Positions 1 to 8,713 of a stretch of DNA of 64,000 nt are shown in pieces. How positions within the stretch are numbered: position 1 is the first letter of the stretch; every line of letters begins with the position of its first letter. The notes beneath the pieces are model-generated. The model did not search any database. It was not told where the DNA came from and worked only from the letters and a program-made list of their open reading frames with translations. The position numbers were made by a program, and so were the translations under genes. Origin of the DNA: Paenibacillus sp. 32O-W (GTDB lineage: Bacteria > Bacillota > Bacilli > Paenibacillales > NBRC-103111); assembly GCF_007679495.1 (NCBI RefSeq), contig NZ_VEGP01000019.1, forward strand, positions 24,227 to 88,226, read 5' to 3'.

Positions 1-285
1 GTAGGCTTCTATTTCGGGCTTGTTCCGATCAGGCGTCATCGATTGGGCCGTTCCGGAAGGAGGTTCGCCCTCCTGTGGTACGAAGACAGGAGTGCCGTTA
101 ACCGGTGCCCCCTCTCGGGATTCGAAAGGGGAAGGGGCGGGCTGGGACTCATTCAGCTTGTCGTTCATTGTCGAAGGAGACGGGGCCGGTTGAGCTTCCT
201 TGCCGCCGCTTTGGCAGGCAGTGAGAGCGGCGGCAGCGGCACAGGCCAGTCCAACCAGGGCGACCCTTCTAATAAAGGGGTACAT
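1..285 (-). CDS. Lipoprotein, N-terminal part (runs off the window)
   Basis: Read on the minus strand from an ATG at 285, preceded by AAAGGA. The first 20 residues are a lipoprotein signal: a short basic start (MYPFIRR), an Ala-rich hydrophobic stretch and a lipobox ending LTAC, followed by QSGGK. After the lipidated Cys comes a Pro/Ser/Glu-rich linker typical of a cell-surface lipoprotein. The frame stays open for 95 codons to the window edge, so the functional domain lies outside. It should sit on the outer face of the membrane. Function unknown. Confidence 0.75.
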   Translation of the reverse strand, partial: MYPFIRRVALVGLACAAAAALTACQSGGKEAQPAPSPSTMNDKLNESQPAPSPFESREGAPVNGTPVFVPQEGEPPSGTAQSMTPDRNKPEIEAY

Positions 286-566
286 GATTTTTCTAGTCCT
301 TTCAATTGTACTGTAATGAGGTACGTTCCATTCTTTTCTATACTTATATAGACAACTTAAACGCGTCGAAAGTTTCACTTTTTTTGTAAAAAAACAAAAA
401 AAGTTGTCTCTTGATCAAGACGGACCGGCTGTGATAAGTTTTTAATCAAACCATATGCAAAGGATGCTGTTTCTTCTTCCGTTATGACTATGCCAGTAAT
501 GGGAGTGAAGGTCGGCTTAAATGGGAAGTAGCATTTTGTGTCAAGTTGGGGAGGCTGAGTTTTGTT

Positions 567-1139
567 ATGGAACGGTTAAAACAACAAATACGCGAGCATG
601 GAAAAATTTTATCGGATAAGGTTCTTAAGCTGGATGCCTTGCTGAATCACCAAGTGGAGCCTTCTCTTATTATGGAAATGGGGCAAGAATTTGCACGAAG
701 ATTTCAGGGGGATAACATTACGAAAGTGATTACAGTGGAATCTTCCGGGATCCCGGTTGCTTTCGCAACGGCTTGTCATCTTGGGGTTCCCATGGTTTTC
801 GCCAAGCGCAAGAAGACGCTGACGACCGATGAGGATTGTTATATGGAACGGGTTCCTTCCTTCACCAAAGGAATTGTAACGGATATAATGGTATCCAAAT
901 CGTTCCTGTCTCCGCAAGACCGGCTGCTCTTCATTGATGATATTATTGCAAATGGGGATGCAGCCCGAGGCTTGATTCGGATTATCGAGCGGGCCGGAAG
1001 CCAATTGGCAGGAATGGGGATTGTCGTAGAGAAGTCCTTTCAGAAAGGGGCGCAAACGATCAGGGAACAGGGAATCCGCTTGGAATCTCTGGTCAACATA
1101 ACCGGATTAACGGATGGGATCATTCACTTCGGTTCCTGA
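567..1139 (+). CDS. xpt: Xanthine phosphoribosyltransferase
   Basis: Converts xanthine and PRPP to XMP in purine salvage; cytoplasmic. The 190-residue product aligns by eye along its whole length with Bacillus Xpt (about 194 residues): an N-terminal LKQQIREHGKILSD-type helix, the VESSGIPVAFA segment, and the PRPP-binding loop LLFIDDIIANGDAARG near residue 123. I chose the ATG at 567 because GGGGAGG lies 12 nt upstream and MERLKQQI matches the family start; a TTG at 546 would add seven unlikely residues. No purine riboswitch is recognisable in the 280 nt upstream, unlike the B. subtilis xpt-pbuX operon, and the next gene is not pbuX. The purine permease in this window lies 26 kb away. Confidence 0.93.
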   Translation: MERLKQQIREHGKILSDKVLKLDALLNHQVEPSLIMEMGQEFARRFQGDNITKVITVESSGIPVAFATACHLGVPMVFAKRKKTLTTDEDCYMERVPSFTKGIVTDIMVSKSFLSPQDRLLFIDDIIANGDAARGLIRIIERAGSQLAGMGIVVEKSFQKGAQTIREQGIRLESLVNITGLTDGIIHFGS

Positions 1140-1259
1140 TTTTGCAAGAATCTGCCGAGCGGGATTAGGCAGGTGGATTTTGACAGACGTTCTTTACCTT
1201 CCCAACCTTGTTGTTTTTCGTTATAATTAAATCAGACTATAGAGAGAGGAGGCATTGCT

Positions 1260-1577
1260 ATGGGGAAAGAGAACGTGCCGGTGGACTATTTCAAGACGAA
1301 GCTGAGGGAAGCCAAAGTTCATTTTGAACGTGCCCTGGACTGCAAGCATACAGAATTCGACGACTTGTATCCCTATATGATAGAGCATCCCCAATTCTTC
1401 TGGTACAAACGCTATGTAGCTTGGTCGGAATTGTTGACGATCGTTAAGCTGTGCGGTGAACTCGAGGTTAATTGGAAAGAGCAATTTACTCCTCAACAGA
1501 TCAATTACATTGAGTCAAGAGTGATGTCCGGAACAGTGTTGGATTGCTGGTATGAGTCGAAAGAGCATGTCGGTTGA
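1260..1577 (+). CDS. Small conserved-looking protein of unknown function
   Basis: A 105-residue soluble protein with a strong ribosome binding site (GAGAGGAGG, 6-7 nt before the ATG) and a factor-independent terminator 28 nt after its stop, so it is very probably expressed. It is rich in aromatic and charged residues (FFWYKRYVAW in the middle), appears mainly helical and has no signal or membrane segment. I do not recognise the family. It stands as its own transcription unit between xpt and a convergent gene. Confidence 0.7.
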   Translation: MGKENVPVDYFKTKLREAKVHFERALDCKHTEFDDLYPYMIEHPQFFWYKRYVAWSELLTIVKLCGELEVNWKEQFTPQQINYIESRVMSGTVLDCWYESKEHVG

Positions 1578-1604
1578 CAGCCTTCGGGATAACGAATCGG
1601 ATAC

Positions 1605-1638
1605 GACCTAAAAGCGGCTTCGCTTTTAGGTCTTTATA
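1605..1638 (+). terminator. Terminator after the 105-residue gene
   Basis: A perfect 12-bp stem (GACCTAAAAGCG paired with CGCTTTTAGGTC) closes on a GCTT loop and is followed by TTTATATT. The A-rich side also makes it usable from the opposite strand for the convergent gene ending at 1660. Confidence 0.85.
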
Positions 1639-1659
1639 TTACTATCCGCAGCATGCGGA

Positions 1660-1977
1660 TCACAGCTCATGAGGCAAAATGTTCATGCTCTCGATATGCT
1701 TCCTTGTTTCTGGAGTTCCTAACTGATGCAGCATTTGATAAATTTGCTGCAGGTTGGCATCATACCATTCATTTTCTTTATCATGGGAATATTCGCGGAA
1801 AGGGATGACGGCTCTGGCGGCAGTACTGATTTCCGAAGCGGATGTATCTTCGAATAATTCCTGCAGCTTGTCCAATTCATCATCGGTTGCCTGAATAACG
1901 AACTCGTAATTCAAGGCTTGCTGATCCTGCAGAATCTCGCCGGGGGCGACCGCTACATAGTATGTTTTTTTCTCCAC
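1660..1977 (-). CDS. Small acidic conserved-looking protein, function unknown
   Basis: 105 residues from a GTG at 1977, with GGAAGGAGA 8 nt upstream. It begins MEKKTYYVAVAPGEIL, is very acidic in the middle and shows no signal or membrane segment. Similar ~100-residue proteins starting MEKKTYYVSV are common in Bacillales and are sometimes labelled 'hydrolase' without evidence; I would not assign a function. Single-gene unit, convergent with the gene ending at 1577. Confidence 0.7.
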   Translation of the reverse strand: MEKKTYYVAVAPGEILQDQQALNYEFVIQATDDELDKLQELFEDTSASEISTAARAVIPFREYSHDKENEWYDANLQQIYQMLHQLGTPETRKHIESMNILPHEL

Positions 1978-2286
1978 GGGTGTCGCTCTCCTTCCATAAA
2001 CCGAATCTTTACAGAGCTTCTCTCAGTCAATTACTTTGTATATATAGAGCAAAAAAACCAACCTTATATCCTATATTGCCCCGAAGAAACCATGTTATGT
2101 ATGTCCGTTGGCCATAACTACATGAATTAGCTTACTATGGATATAAAGAAGATCAAGAGGCCTGGCCAAAAGGCCGTGAATAGAAAACAAATCGGGAGCA
2201 TTTGGTATTATACCAAGGGCAACGAATTAATACGGCATGAAGAGATGAATAACAGGAGCAATAAATTAAGTCGGGAGGCGATAAAT

Positions 2287-2499
2287 ATGATTTCGGATGA
2301 AGAACTGGATCGTTATCGGTTGGATGGAACGAGGGTAAGGGTGGTCAGAGATGCGGACCCTGCCAACGATGTAAGAGGCTTCGTTATGGCCTGGGACGAT
2401 AAAACGGTACTAATCCGCAAAATGAACCGGAAAGTCATCAAATTGGACCGAAATTATATATACCAACCGTACAATGAGGAGCGGAAGCTGCCGGAATGA
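2287..2499 (+). CDS. Small beta-rich protein overlapping cbiZ
   Basis: The reading frame is open from an ATG at 2137, but only the ATG at 2287 has a ribosome binding site (CGGGAGGCG), so I call a 70-residue product. The sequence alternates strands and turns (GTRVRVVRD, RGFVMAWDDKTVLIRK, KVIKLDRNYIY), suggesting a small SH3- or LSm-like barrel; this is a guess from pattern only. Its stop overlaps the cbiZ start (ATGA at 2496-2499), so the two are translationally coupled. A link to cobinamide salvage is possible but unproven. No B12 riboswitch is visible upstream. Confidence 0.6.
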   Translation: MISDEELDRYRLDGTRVRVVRDADPANDVRGFVMAWDDKTVLIRKMNRKVIKLDRNYIYQPYNEERKLPE

Positions 2500-3194
2500 C
2501 GATCATTAGCGGAGTAAATGAAGCATTCGTCGAGCAGAACGGCAGTCCCTATCTTCTGATCACATCGGAAAAATCGCTGTATACTTTAAATTCCTCCATC
2601 TGGGGAGGAGGATTCTCCGAATGCCGGTATCTGATAAATCGGCAGGTGAGCAAAAATTACTGCTGTGACGACCCAGTATTGGAGATGGAGCAATTTCTGC
2701 AGGGCGCAGGTCTTGCCCCCGCGGAGACGGCCGGAATGCTGACAGCGGCCCGGGTAGCGGATGCGGGACGTTGCGAGGCGGAGGACTCCGGAATCCGGGT
2801 AAGCACCATAGTTACCGCAGGGTTGAGCAATCCGGCAAGAGCAGGTTCCAGACGGGAAAGGCAATCGTTATTCCCCGGCACGATTAACACGATTGTCATA
2901 GTGGAAGCCGCAATGACCGATTCGGCCATGGTCAATGCGGTCATAACGGCAACAGAAGCCAAGACAGCTGCTCTACAGGACTTGCGCGTACAAGCGGGTG
3001 ACGGGGAAGGAACGGCAACCGGAACGACGACGGATGCCATCATCATCGCGGCGACCCAGACGGGGCGTGCGTGCCAATATGCCGGTACGGCCACCTTGCT
3101 CGGGCATATGATCGGCCGTACGGTATATGAGGCTGCGTATTCATCGGCCCAGCGTAATTTGAATTATTGGCGGGAGAGAAACGCCGGCCAATAA
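2496..3194 (+). CDS. cbiZ: Adenosylcobinamide amidohydrolase
   Basis: CbiZ hydrolyses the aminopropanol side chain of adenosylcobinamide to give adenosylcobyric acid, which can re-enter cobalamin synthesis; cytoplasmic salvage enzyme. The 232 residues carry the family blocks: VTAGLSNPARAG, FPGTINTIVIVEAAMTDSAM, NAVITATEAKTAALQDL, GTATGTTTDAIIIA and YAGTATLLGHMIGRTVYEA. The ATG overlaps the stop of the small upstream gene. Salvage of corrinoids fits the B12-dependent ribonucleotide reductase at 14.2 kb, which makes this cell dependent on B12. Other cobalamin genes are not in the window. Confidence 0.9.
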   Translation: MTIISGVNEAFVEQNGSPYLLITSEKSLYTLNSSIWGGGFSECRYLINRQVSKNYCCDDPVLEMEQFLQGAGLAPAETAGMLTAARVADAGRCEAEDSGIRVSTIVTAGLSNPARAGSRRERQSLFPGTINTIVIVEAAMTDSAMVNAVITATEAKTAALQDLRVQAGDGEGTATGTTTDAIIIAATQTGRACQYAGTATLLGHMIGRTVYEAAYSSAQRNLNYWRERNAGQ

Positions 3195-3215
3195 TGAAAC
3201 GGCAGCTATTGGCCG
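3185..3215. terminator. Hairpin between convergent genes
   Basis: CGGCCAATA and TATTGGCCG form a perfect 9-bp stem overlapping the cbiZ stop, between two converging genes. There is no clear U-tract on either strand, so it may be a weak terminator or an mRNA-stabilising hairpin. Confidence 0.45.
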
Positions 3216-3225
3216 ATTAAGGCTG

Positions 3226-3618
3226 CTAGATACGGGAATGGACATAGTTCCCGGCAAGAATGCTGATCTCAGCCTTCACCATGCTGCGGGACAAGGTCAG
3301 GCTGCCTCTGTTCTCACGGCAGATGTATTTACAGCGTATGCCTTGGGCATCCTTCACTTCGCTATATATCCGGATGCCCGCTGATCTCAGCCGCTGCTTG
3401 AGCTGGACGAGATCAATCTGAATCATCTCGAGCATCCTCTGCATGACGACAATGTTCGGAAGGCAGAGCCTATGCGGTGAAGCCGATGAATTCTGCATCC
3501 GGTCCATATCCCGCCTGATCATGGTCAACAGAACAGGCAGTAACACAGCTTCCTTGACCAAATCGGATTCTTCCATCGTAATATGCTGCGGCTTGCGGAC
3601 TAATGTATTTGTCGTCAT
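3226..3618 (-). CDS. Unknown 130-residue protein
   Basis: Starts at an ATG with CGGAGG 10 nt upstream. The product begins MTTNTLVRKPQHITMEESDLVKEAVLLPV, has a helical middle rich in Met/Leu (MIRRDMDRM, QRMLEMIQIDLVQLKQRL) and a basic C-terminal part with two Cys (RCKYICRENRG). No signal peptide or membrane segment. It looks like a small intracellular protein; I do not recognise the family. Monocistronic, with a long AT-rich region upstream that it shares with the tRNA-Leu promoter. Confidence 0.65.
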   Translation of the reverse strand: MTTNTLVRKPQHITMEESDLVKEAVLLPVLLTMIRRDMDRMQNSSASPHRLCLPNIVVMQRMLEMIQIDLVQLKQRLRSAGIRIYSEVKDAQGIRCKYICRENRGSLTLSRSMVKAEISILAGNYVHSRI

Positions 3619-3739
3619 AATAGCGAACCTCCGTTCGTATATTTGTTTTTATTGTAATGGAAAAAATCGTAAAACGCAAGTCAATTTTGGGATTTATTTG
3701 AATATATATAGTAGGTTAAATTTTTTTTAAAAAAAAGGT

Positions 3740-3769
3740 TTGACAACCTATAAGCAGTCATGGTATATT
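3740..3769 (+). promoter_or_regulatory. SigA-type promoter for tRNA-Leu
   Basis: TTGACA at 3740-3745 and TATATT at 3764-3769, 18-bp spacer, preceded by a long A/T tract (UP-like). The first transcribed gene is the tRNA at 3827. Confidence 0.7.
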
Positions 3770-3826
3770 ACTTCTTGTCGCCGCAATAATTACTTAAGAC
3801 GAAGCAGAAGACGGCAGACACCATTC

Positions 3827-3913
<87 letters not shown>

Positions 3914-3930
3914 TTACATAATCTACGAGG

Positions 3931-3955
3931 GCACCCCTAATTGGGGTGCTTTATT
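3931..3955 (+). terminator. Terminator after tRNA-Leu
   Basis: GCACCCC pairs with GGGGTGC around TAATT and is followed by TTTATT. It separates the tRNA transcript from argS, which starts 45 nt downstream. Confidence 0.8.
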
Positions 3956-3999
3956 GCATAGATTTCCTATATTCATAGCCCGAAAGGACGAAAGCGAAC

Positions 4000-5721
4000 A
4001 TGATTCAGTATAAACATAAGGTAGCCGGCTACCTCGTTCCCTCTTTGGAAGGAATGGAGGAGGCTGCGATTGCCGGAATGTTGGAATATCCGCCGAATCC
4101 GGACATGGGAGACTTGTCGCTGCCATGCTTCAAGCTGAGCAAGGTTCTGCGCAAGGCTCCTCAAGCGATTGCTGAAGACCTTAAGGCCAAGCTGGAGCAG
4201 GCTGATTGGCTGGAGAAGGTTGAAGCGGTATCGGGATATTGCAACTTATATTTGAAGAAAGATAGTTTTGTTCAAGATCAGTTGGCCTCCGTACTCTCCT
4301 TGAGACAGCAATTCGGTTCCCAGAACCTGGGCCAGGGCCGGACGATTGTCATCGATTATTCCTCTCCCAATATCGCCAAGCCGTTTCACGTCGGACATCT
4401 GCGCACGACAATTATCGGCAATGCGCTCTATAAAATTTTCTCATTCCTCGGGTACAATGTAGTTCGGGTCAACCATCTCGGAGATTGGGGAACCCAGTTC
4501 GGCAAGCTGATTGTCGCTTATAAGGAATGGGGCCAGGCGGAAACCATCGAGCAGGAAGGAATCAGCGAGCTTCTGAGGCTTTACGTCAAATTTCACGATG
4601 AAGCGGAAACTCATCCTGAACTGGAGGATAGAGCCCGCGGCTGGTTTGTCAAGCTGGAGCAGGGGGATGAAGAAGCGATCCGGCTGTGGAAATGGTTTGT
4701 CGAGATCAGCCTGAATGAATTCAACAAGATTTATGATTTGTTGGGGGTCAGCTTCGATTCCTATGCGGGAGAAAGCTTCTACAATGATAAGATGGCCGCG
4801 GTCGTTCAGGAGCTGAAAGACAAGCAGCTTCTGGAAGAAGACGACGGAGCGATGCTTGTACGTCTGGACGACTATAATATGCCCCCGGCTTTAATTATCA
4901 AGAAAGACGGAGGCACCCTGTACCATACAAGGGATATTACAGCGGCCCTGTACCGGAAGAACACCTACGATTTCGAGAAGGCGATCTATGTCGTCGATGC
5001 GGGGCAGAGCCTTCATTTCAAGCAAACGTTTAAGGTTATTGAACTGATGGGTTACGATTGGGCAGAGGATCTGGTGCATGTCGCTTTCGGCAAGGTAAGC
5101 CTGGAAGGAGCCAAGCTCTCCACGCGTAAGGGCAACGTTGTCATGCTTGAGGACCTGCTTACACAATCGATCTCCAAAATTCGGGAAATTATCGAAAGCA
5201 AAAATCCGGACATGAAAAATAAAGATGAGGTGGCCCGTCAGGTTGGCGTTGGTGCCATTATCTTTAACGATTTGAGCACAAATCGGATTAAAGATATCGT
5301 CTTCTCTTGGGAAGAAGCTCTCAATTTCGATGGGGAGACCGGACCGTATGTGCAGTATACCCATGCCCGCTGCTGCAGCGTCCTGCGCAAAGCCAACGAT
5401 GGCCAATCGACAGAGCTTCCGGACGGAGGCGCATCGTTCGATGCTTCGCTGTTGCTGAACGAGGAAGCCTATGCGGCAGCAAAGCAGATAGCACTGTTCA
5501 CGGAGACGGTAGAGCAGGCCATGGTCAAGATGGAGCCTTCAATCATCAGCCGTTATCTGGTCGATTTGGCTCAGAGCTTCAACCGCTTCTACCATAATTG
5601 CCCCATTCTAGTGGATGATGAAGAACAGCGCAAAGCAAGATTGGCACTGGTCAAGAGCGTGCAGATTACGCTTCAAAACGGCCTGGCCCTGATCGGCTTG
5701 GAATCGCCTGAGAAAATCTGA
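4000..5721 (+). CDS. argS: Arginyl-tRNA synthetase
   Basis: Charges tRNA-Arg with arginine; class Ia synthetase. The 573-residue product (family usual 550-580) has the N-terminal Add-1 domain, the HIGH-type motif HVGH at residues 130-133 within SSPNIAKPFHVGH, the LGDWGTQFGKL block, the KMSKS equivalent KLSTRKGN at 372-379, and a C-terminal helical anticodon-binding domain (GPYVQYTHAR, then FNRFYHNCP). The ATG at 4000 has AAAGGACG upstream. A terminator follows. No T-box is visible in the short gap after the tRNA. Many Paenibacillus genomes carry more than one argS; whether this is the only copy cannot be seen here. Confidence 0.96.
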   Translation: MIQYKHKVAGYLVPSLEGMEEAAIAGMLEYPPNPDMGDLSLPCFKLSKVLRKAPQAIAEDLKAKLEQADWLEKVEAVSGYCNLYLKKDSFVQDQLASVLSLRQQFGSQNLGQGRTIVIDYSSPNIAKPFHVGHLRTTIIGNALYKIFSFLGYNVVRVNHLGDWGTQFGKLIVAYKEWGQAETIEQEGISELLRLYVKFHDEAETHPELEDRARGWFVKLEQGDEEAIRLWKWFVEISLNEFNKIYDLLGVSFDSYAGESFYNDKMAAVVQELKDKQLLEEDDGAMLVRLDDYNMPPALIIKKDGGTLYHTRDITAALYRKNTYDFEKAIYVVDAGQSLHFKQTFKVIELMGYDWAEDLVHVAFGKVSLEGAKLSTRKGNVVMLEDLLTQSISKIREIIESKNPDMKNKDEVARQVGVGAIIFNDLSTNRIKDIVFSWEEALNFDGETGPYVQYTHARCCSVLRKANDGQSTELPDGGASFDASLLLNEEAYAAAKQIALFTETVEQAMVKMEPSIISRYLVDLAQSFNRFYHNCPILVDDEEQRKARLALVKSVQITLQNGLALIGLESPEKI

Positions 5722-5731
5722 TAATTGTTAG

Positions 5732-5752
5732 ACCGCCCTCTGGGCGGTTTTT
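5732..5752 (+). terminator. argS terminator
   Basis: ACCGCCC-TCT-GGGCGGT followed by TTTTT, 10 nt after the argS stop. Confidence 0.9.
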
Positions 5753-5802
5753 TAAATGCCAGATGTTTACAATATTTAGGGGCCGATTTCGTTACTGGCA
5801 CC

Positions 5803-5990
5803 AAAGACGAGCAAAAGTGCAGGTCATTTTGCGTAATTCCGGTAAATCTCGGGAAAGACGAGCAAAAGTGCAGGTCTTTTTCCGCAAAACGCTGAAAATC
5901 CGCAAAATGGCTGAATTTACCTGCACAATTGCACGTCTTTTGCTGTTTTTGGCTTAAATCGTTCCGAAGACCTGCACTTTTGCAGGTCCT
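5803..5990. repeat. Four copies of a 20-23 nt GCAAAAGTGCAGGTC motif
   Basis: Two direct copies (5803-5825 and 5854-5876, 51 bp apart) share AAAGACGAGCAAAAGTGCAG followed by GTC. Two inverted copies follow at about 5919-5940 (imperfect) and 5970-5990 (ACCTGCACTTTTGCAGGT, itself palindromic). The sequence between copies is not conserved. No gene is visible from 5753 to the CRISPR leader. The same ~50-bp spacing recurs with different motifs at other loci in this window. Confidence 0.7.
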
Positions 5991-6159
5991 TGAGCGCCTC
6001 GTCCTCATTCATTGACCTTTAAATCTAAAAAGTTAGGAAAGGTACGGTCTGCTGTTGATAGCGAGTTTTGAATAAACTTTATTTAGAAGAGATAATATTA
6101 AATCTGGTAACTTTACGGAATTTTAATGAGTAGTGCCGTTATGAGATATAGTTTAAAGA

Positions 6160-6327
6160 AGTGCGAACCTATAGCTCACATGCAAACCCCGGGAAACTCG
6201 CACCGACGTAACGACGCGGGTTTTTGGCATTTTTGCAGATTTTGTTGGCAGTATGAACCTCGCAAAATGGAGATTCGCACTTTTAACTGTTTGAGCCCTT
6301 GTGGTATGCTGGATTTGGCAGCACCCT
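6160..6327 (+). promoter_or_regulatory. CRISPR leader
   Basis: Non-coding stretch immediately before the first repeat. It contains paired blocks such as GTGCGAACCTATAG...CTCGCACC and GAACCTCGCAAAATGG...GATTCGCACTTTT. I associate this kind of GTGCGAACC block with leaders of type I-C arrays (from memory). Its position, next to perfect repeats and opposite the degenerate end, supports the leader call and rightward transcription. Confidence 0.7.
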
Positions 6328-8305
6328 GTCGCACTCTACGCGAGTGCGTGGATTGAAATGGATATACGATGGAGCCAAAGAATTGCGTTTTGGTCGCACT
6401 CTACGCGAGTGCGTGGATTGAAATGAAGTACTGAGTATCAATGTGAGTGGCACAAGTACCGTCGCACTCTACGCGAGTGCGTGGATTGAAATTTCCTCTG
6501 TGGGCATTTCATTTAGGTCATTCATGTAGTCGCACTCTACGCGAGTGCGTGGATTGAAATTGAACATCGTCCGTATTGGGAAAACAAAGGCAGTGTCGCA
6601 CTCTACGCGAGTGCGTGGATTGAAATATAGTCGCCTGCTACAAGCGGGCGTGGATTGAAGTCGCACTCTACGCGAGTGCGTGGATTGAAATGTCTTCGTT
6701 GGCTTGTGCCACCAGTTCAAGGTAGTCGCACTCTACGCGAGTGCGTGGATTGAAATCGGCGTTTCCAATGGATGCAGCTCCCCGGCACAATGTCGCACTC
6801 TACGCGAGTGCGTGGATTGAAATCACCCAATCTTCACCTGAATAATACGGCCCCTCGTCGCACTCTACGCGAGTGCGTGGATTGAAATATCTGGCTTTTC
6901 GTTTTTTCAACGAAGTAATGTTGTCGCACTCTACGCGAGTGCGTGGATTGAAATGCTGACCTTGAATCCAGATTCCCTAAACTCATCGGTCGCACTCTAC
7001 GCGAGTGCGTGGATTGAAATTTAACGCCGGTCAACACGTCGATTGCCATCTGATGGACGTCGCACTCTACGCGAGTGCGTGGATTGAAATGCTGATGCCG
7101 GGTCCAGAGAGATATTCGTAAAGCGTCGCACTCTACGCGAGTGCGTGGATTGAAATTCGGCAACATACAGCAACAACGGCAACCTCCCACGGCAGTCGCA
7201 CTCTACGCGAGTGCGTGGATTGAAATTGGGGCTGTATCAAAGAATAAGTTCGCGTGCCATTGTCGCACTCTACGCGAGTGCGTGGATTGAAATTAGTGTG
7301 TCAGCTGCGGCGAATTCAGCCAGTTCCTCCAGTCGCACTCTACGCGAGTGCGTGGATTGAAATATGTCGCTGAGCAGACGGATGAAAAACACGCGGATAG
7401 TCGCACTCTACGCGAGTGCGTGGATTGAAATTTTTCTTTTGGTTTAGGATTTCTTTCGTACAGTGTCGCACTCTACGCGAGTGCGTGGATTGAAATAGGG
7501 ATGCTATCCGCAAAGGGACAAAGAACCTCGGTCGCACTCTACGCGAGTGCGTGGATTGAAATCGCCGGGACCTCTCCGAACCCTGTTGTACAGGTAAGTC
7601 GCACTCTACGCGAGTGCGTGGATTGAAATCCTATTTTACAGCGGATTCTACTATCCGTTGTATGTCGCACTCTACGCGAGTGCGTGGATTGAAATCCTTT
7701 ATCCCCTTCCATCTGCTATAATGGACTTAAGGTCGCACTCTACGCGAGTGCGTGGATTGAAATCGTGAGTGTGATCCGGTGTTGTAAGATAGAAATCGGT
7801 CGCACTCTACGCGAGTGCGTGGATTGAAATTCTACATAAATGGAGCAAACCGGGGCGCCGCGCAAAGTCGCACTCTACGCGAGTGCGTGGATTGAAATCA
7901 ACACGAAGTTTGTCTTGAGATCGACCGGTTGAAAGTCGCACTCTACGCGAGTGCGTGGATTGAAATTTGGAGTGATTCTTAAGCAAACCCCTAAATTTCC
8001 AAGTGTCGCACTCTACGCGAGTGCGTGGATTGAAATAATATCGAATTTATGAAATCCGTTGCGGATCTGAGTCGCGCTCTACGCGAGTGCGTGGATTGAA
8101 ATAATCGGATTTAGGAAGCAGCAGCCTAAATGGATGTCGCACTCTATGCGAGTACGTGGATTGAAATGGTCTCCTTCTTAGGCTTTTCCGGCTCCCCTGC
8201 TGGAGGTCGCACTCTACGCGAGTACGTGGATTGAAATCACTTGACCGGATTTAATATACTTAACTGCGCTTATCGTCGCACTCAACGTAAGTGCGTGGAC
8301 CAAAT
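6328..8305 (+). CRISPR. CRISPR array, type I-C style repeat, 30 repeats and 29 spacers
   Basis: The 32-nt repeat begins GTCGCACTCTACGCG and ends GTGCGTGGATTGAAAT; its inner palindrome GCACTC-TACGC-GAGTGC and tail GTGGATTGAAAT are typical of type I-C. Repeats start at 6328, 6393, 6461, 6529, 6595, 6660, 6725, 6792, 6857, 6923, 6989, 7059, 7125, 7195, 7262, 7332, 7400, 7465, 7531, 7598, 7664, 7732, 7799, 7867, 7935, 8005, 8071, 8136, 8206 and 8275. Spacers are 33-38 nt. The first 26 repeats are identical; the 27th has one change, the 28th two, the 29th one, and the last is heavily degenerate (31 nt, CTCAACGTAAG core). This puts the leader end on the left. No cas gene is present in the window, so the array depends on proteins encoded elsewhere, if it is active. 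The spacer at 6627-6659 itself resembles a CRISPR repeat. Confidence 0.98.
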
Positions 8306-8515
8306 CAATTGCCCGTTATTCGTTGTTATACGTCGCTCTGCATACCGGAGTGTAGAATCGAATCATTTATAGGAGACTGCAAATAGCAGTGCTCCTTTTC
8401 GGCTTCTCTTTGATTAAGATGCAGAGAAAAGGGGAATGCTGGTGACTGAAAGGGGCGGGAGATGCTGCCCTCTGGACGGCAAGCTGACGATCCATTGGAG
8501 GAAAGAAGGAGTGCC

Positions 8516-8713
8516 ATGGTGAAATCGGATGAATTGGTTAAATATATTACCCAGCAAGTAGTTACTTATATCGACACCCCGCGTGAAATCAGACGGGAAA
8601 GGAAGCAGCAAAGGAAACAGGCGAAATCTATGGAGGGGTGGACGGTTCGCTGGTTCGGGCTGATTCCTGTTTCTCTACGGATGTATTATGATCAGCGCAA
8701 ACGTAAAAAGTAA
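8516..8713 (+). CDS. yqzE: YqzE family protein
   Basis: 65-residue, very basic small protein. It matches the YqzE family pattern: KSDELVKYITQQVVTYIDTP, then RKQQRKQ and a hydrophobic WFGLIPVSLRMYY end that could associate with the membrane. GAAGGAG lies 5 nt before the ATG at 8516, and a longer frame back to 8462 lacks a binding site. In B. subtilis yqzE lies by the comG/tapA-tasA region near yqhG and yqhH; here yqhG and yqhH also follow, so the neighbourhood is conserved. Function unknown. Confidence 0.85.
   Translation: MVKSDELVKYITQQVVTYIDTPREIRRERKQQRKQAKSMEGWTVRWFGLIPVSLRMYYDQRKRKK

Noticed and set aside
286..566. Possible purine riboswitch before xpt
   Set aside because: The conserved junction blocks of the purine aptamer are absent.
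2000..2286. Possible cobalamin riboswitch before cbiZ
   Set aside because: No B12-box-like sequence found.
3914..3999. T-box leader for argS
   Set aside because: The gap is only 86 nt and already holds the tRNA terminator; no T-box core sequence is visible.
6469..7537. Open frames within the CRISPR array
   Set aside because: They translate repeats (FNPRTRVECD and QSTHSRRVR patterns), well-known spurious products.
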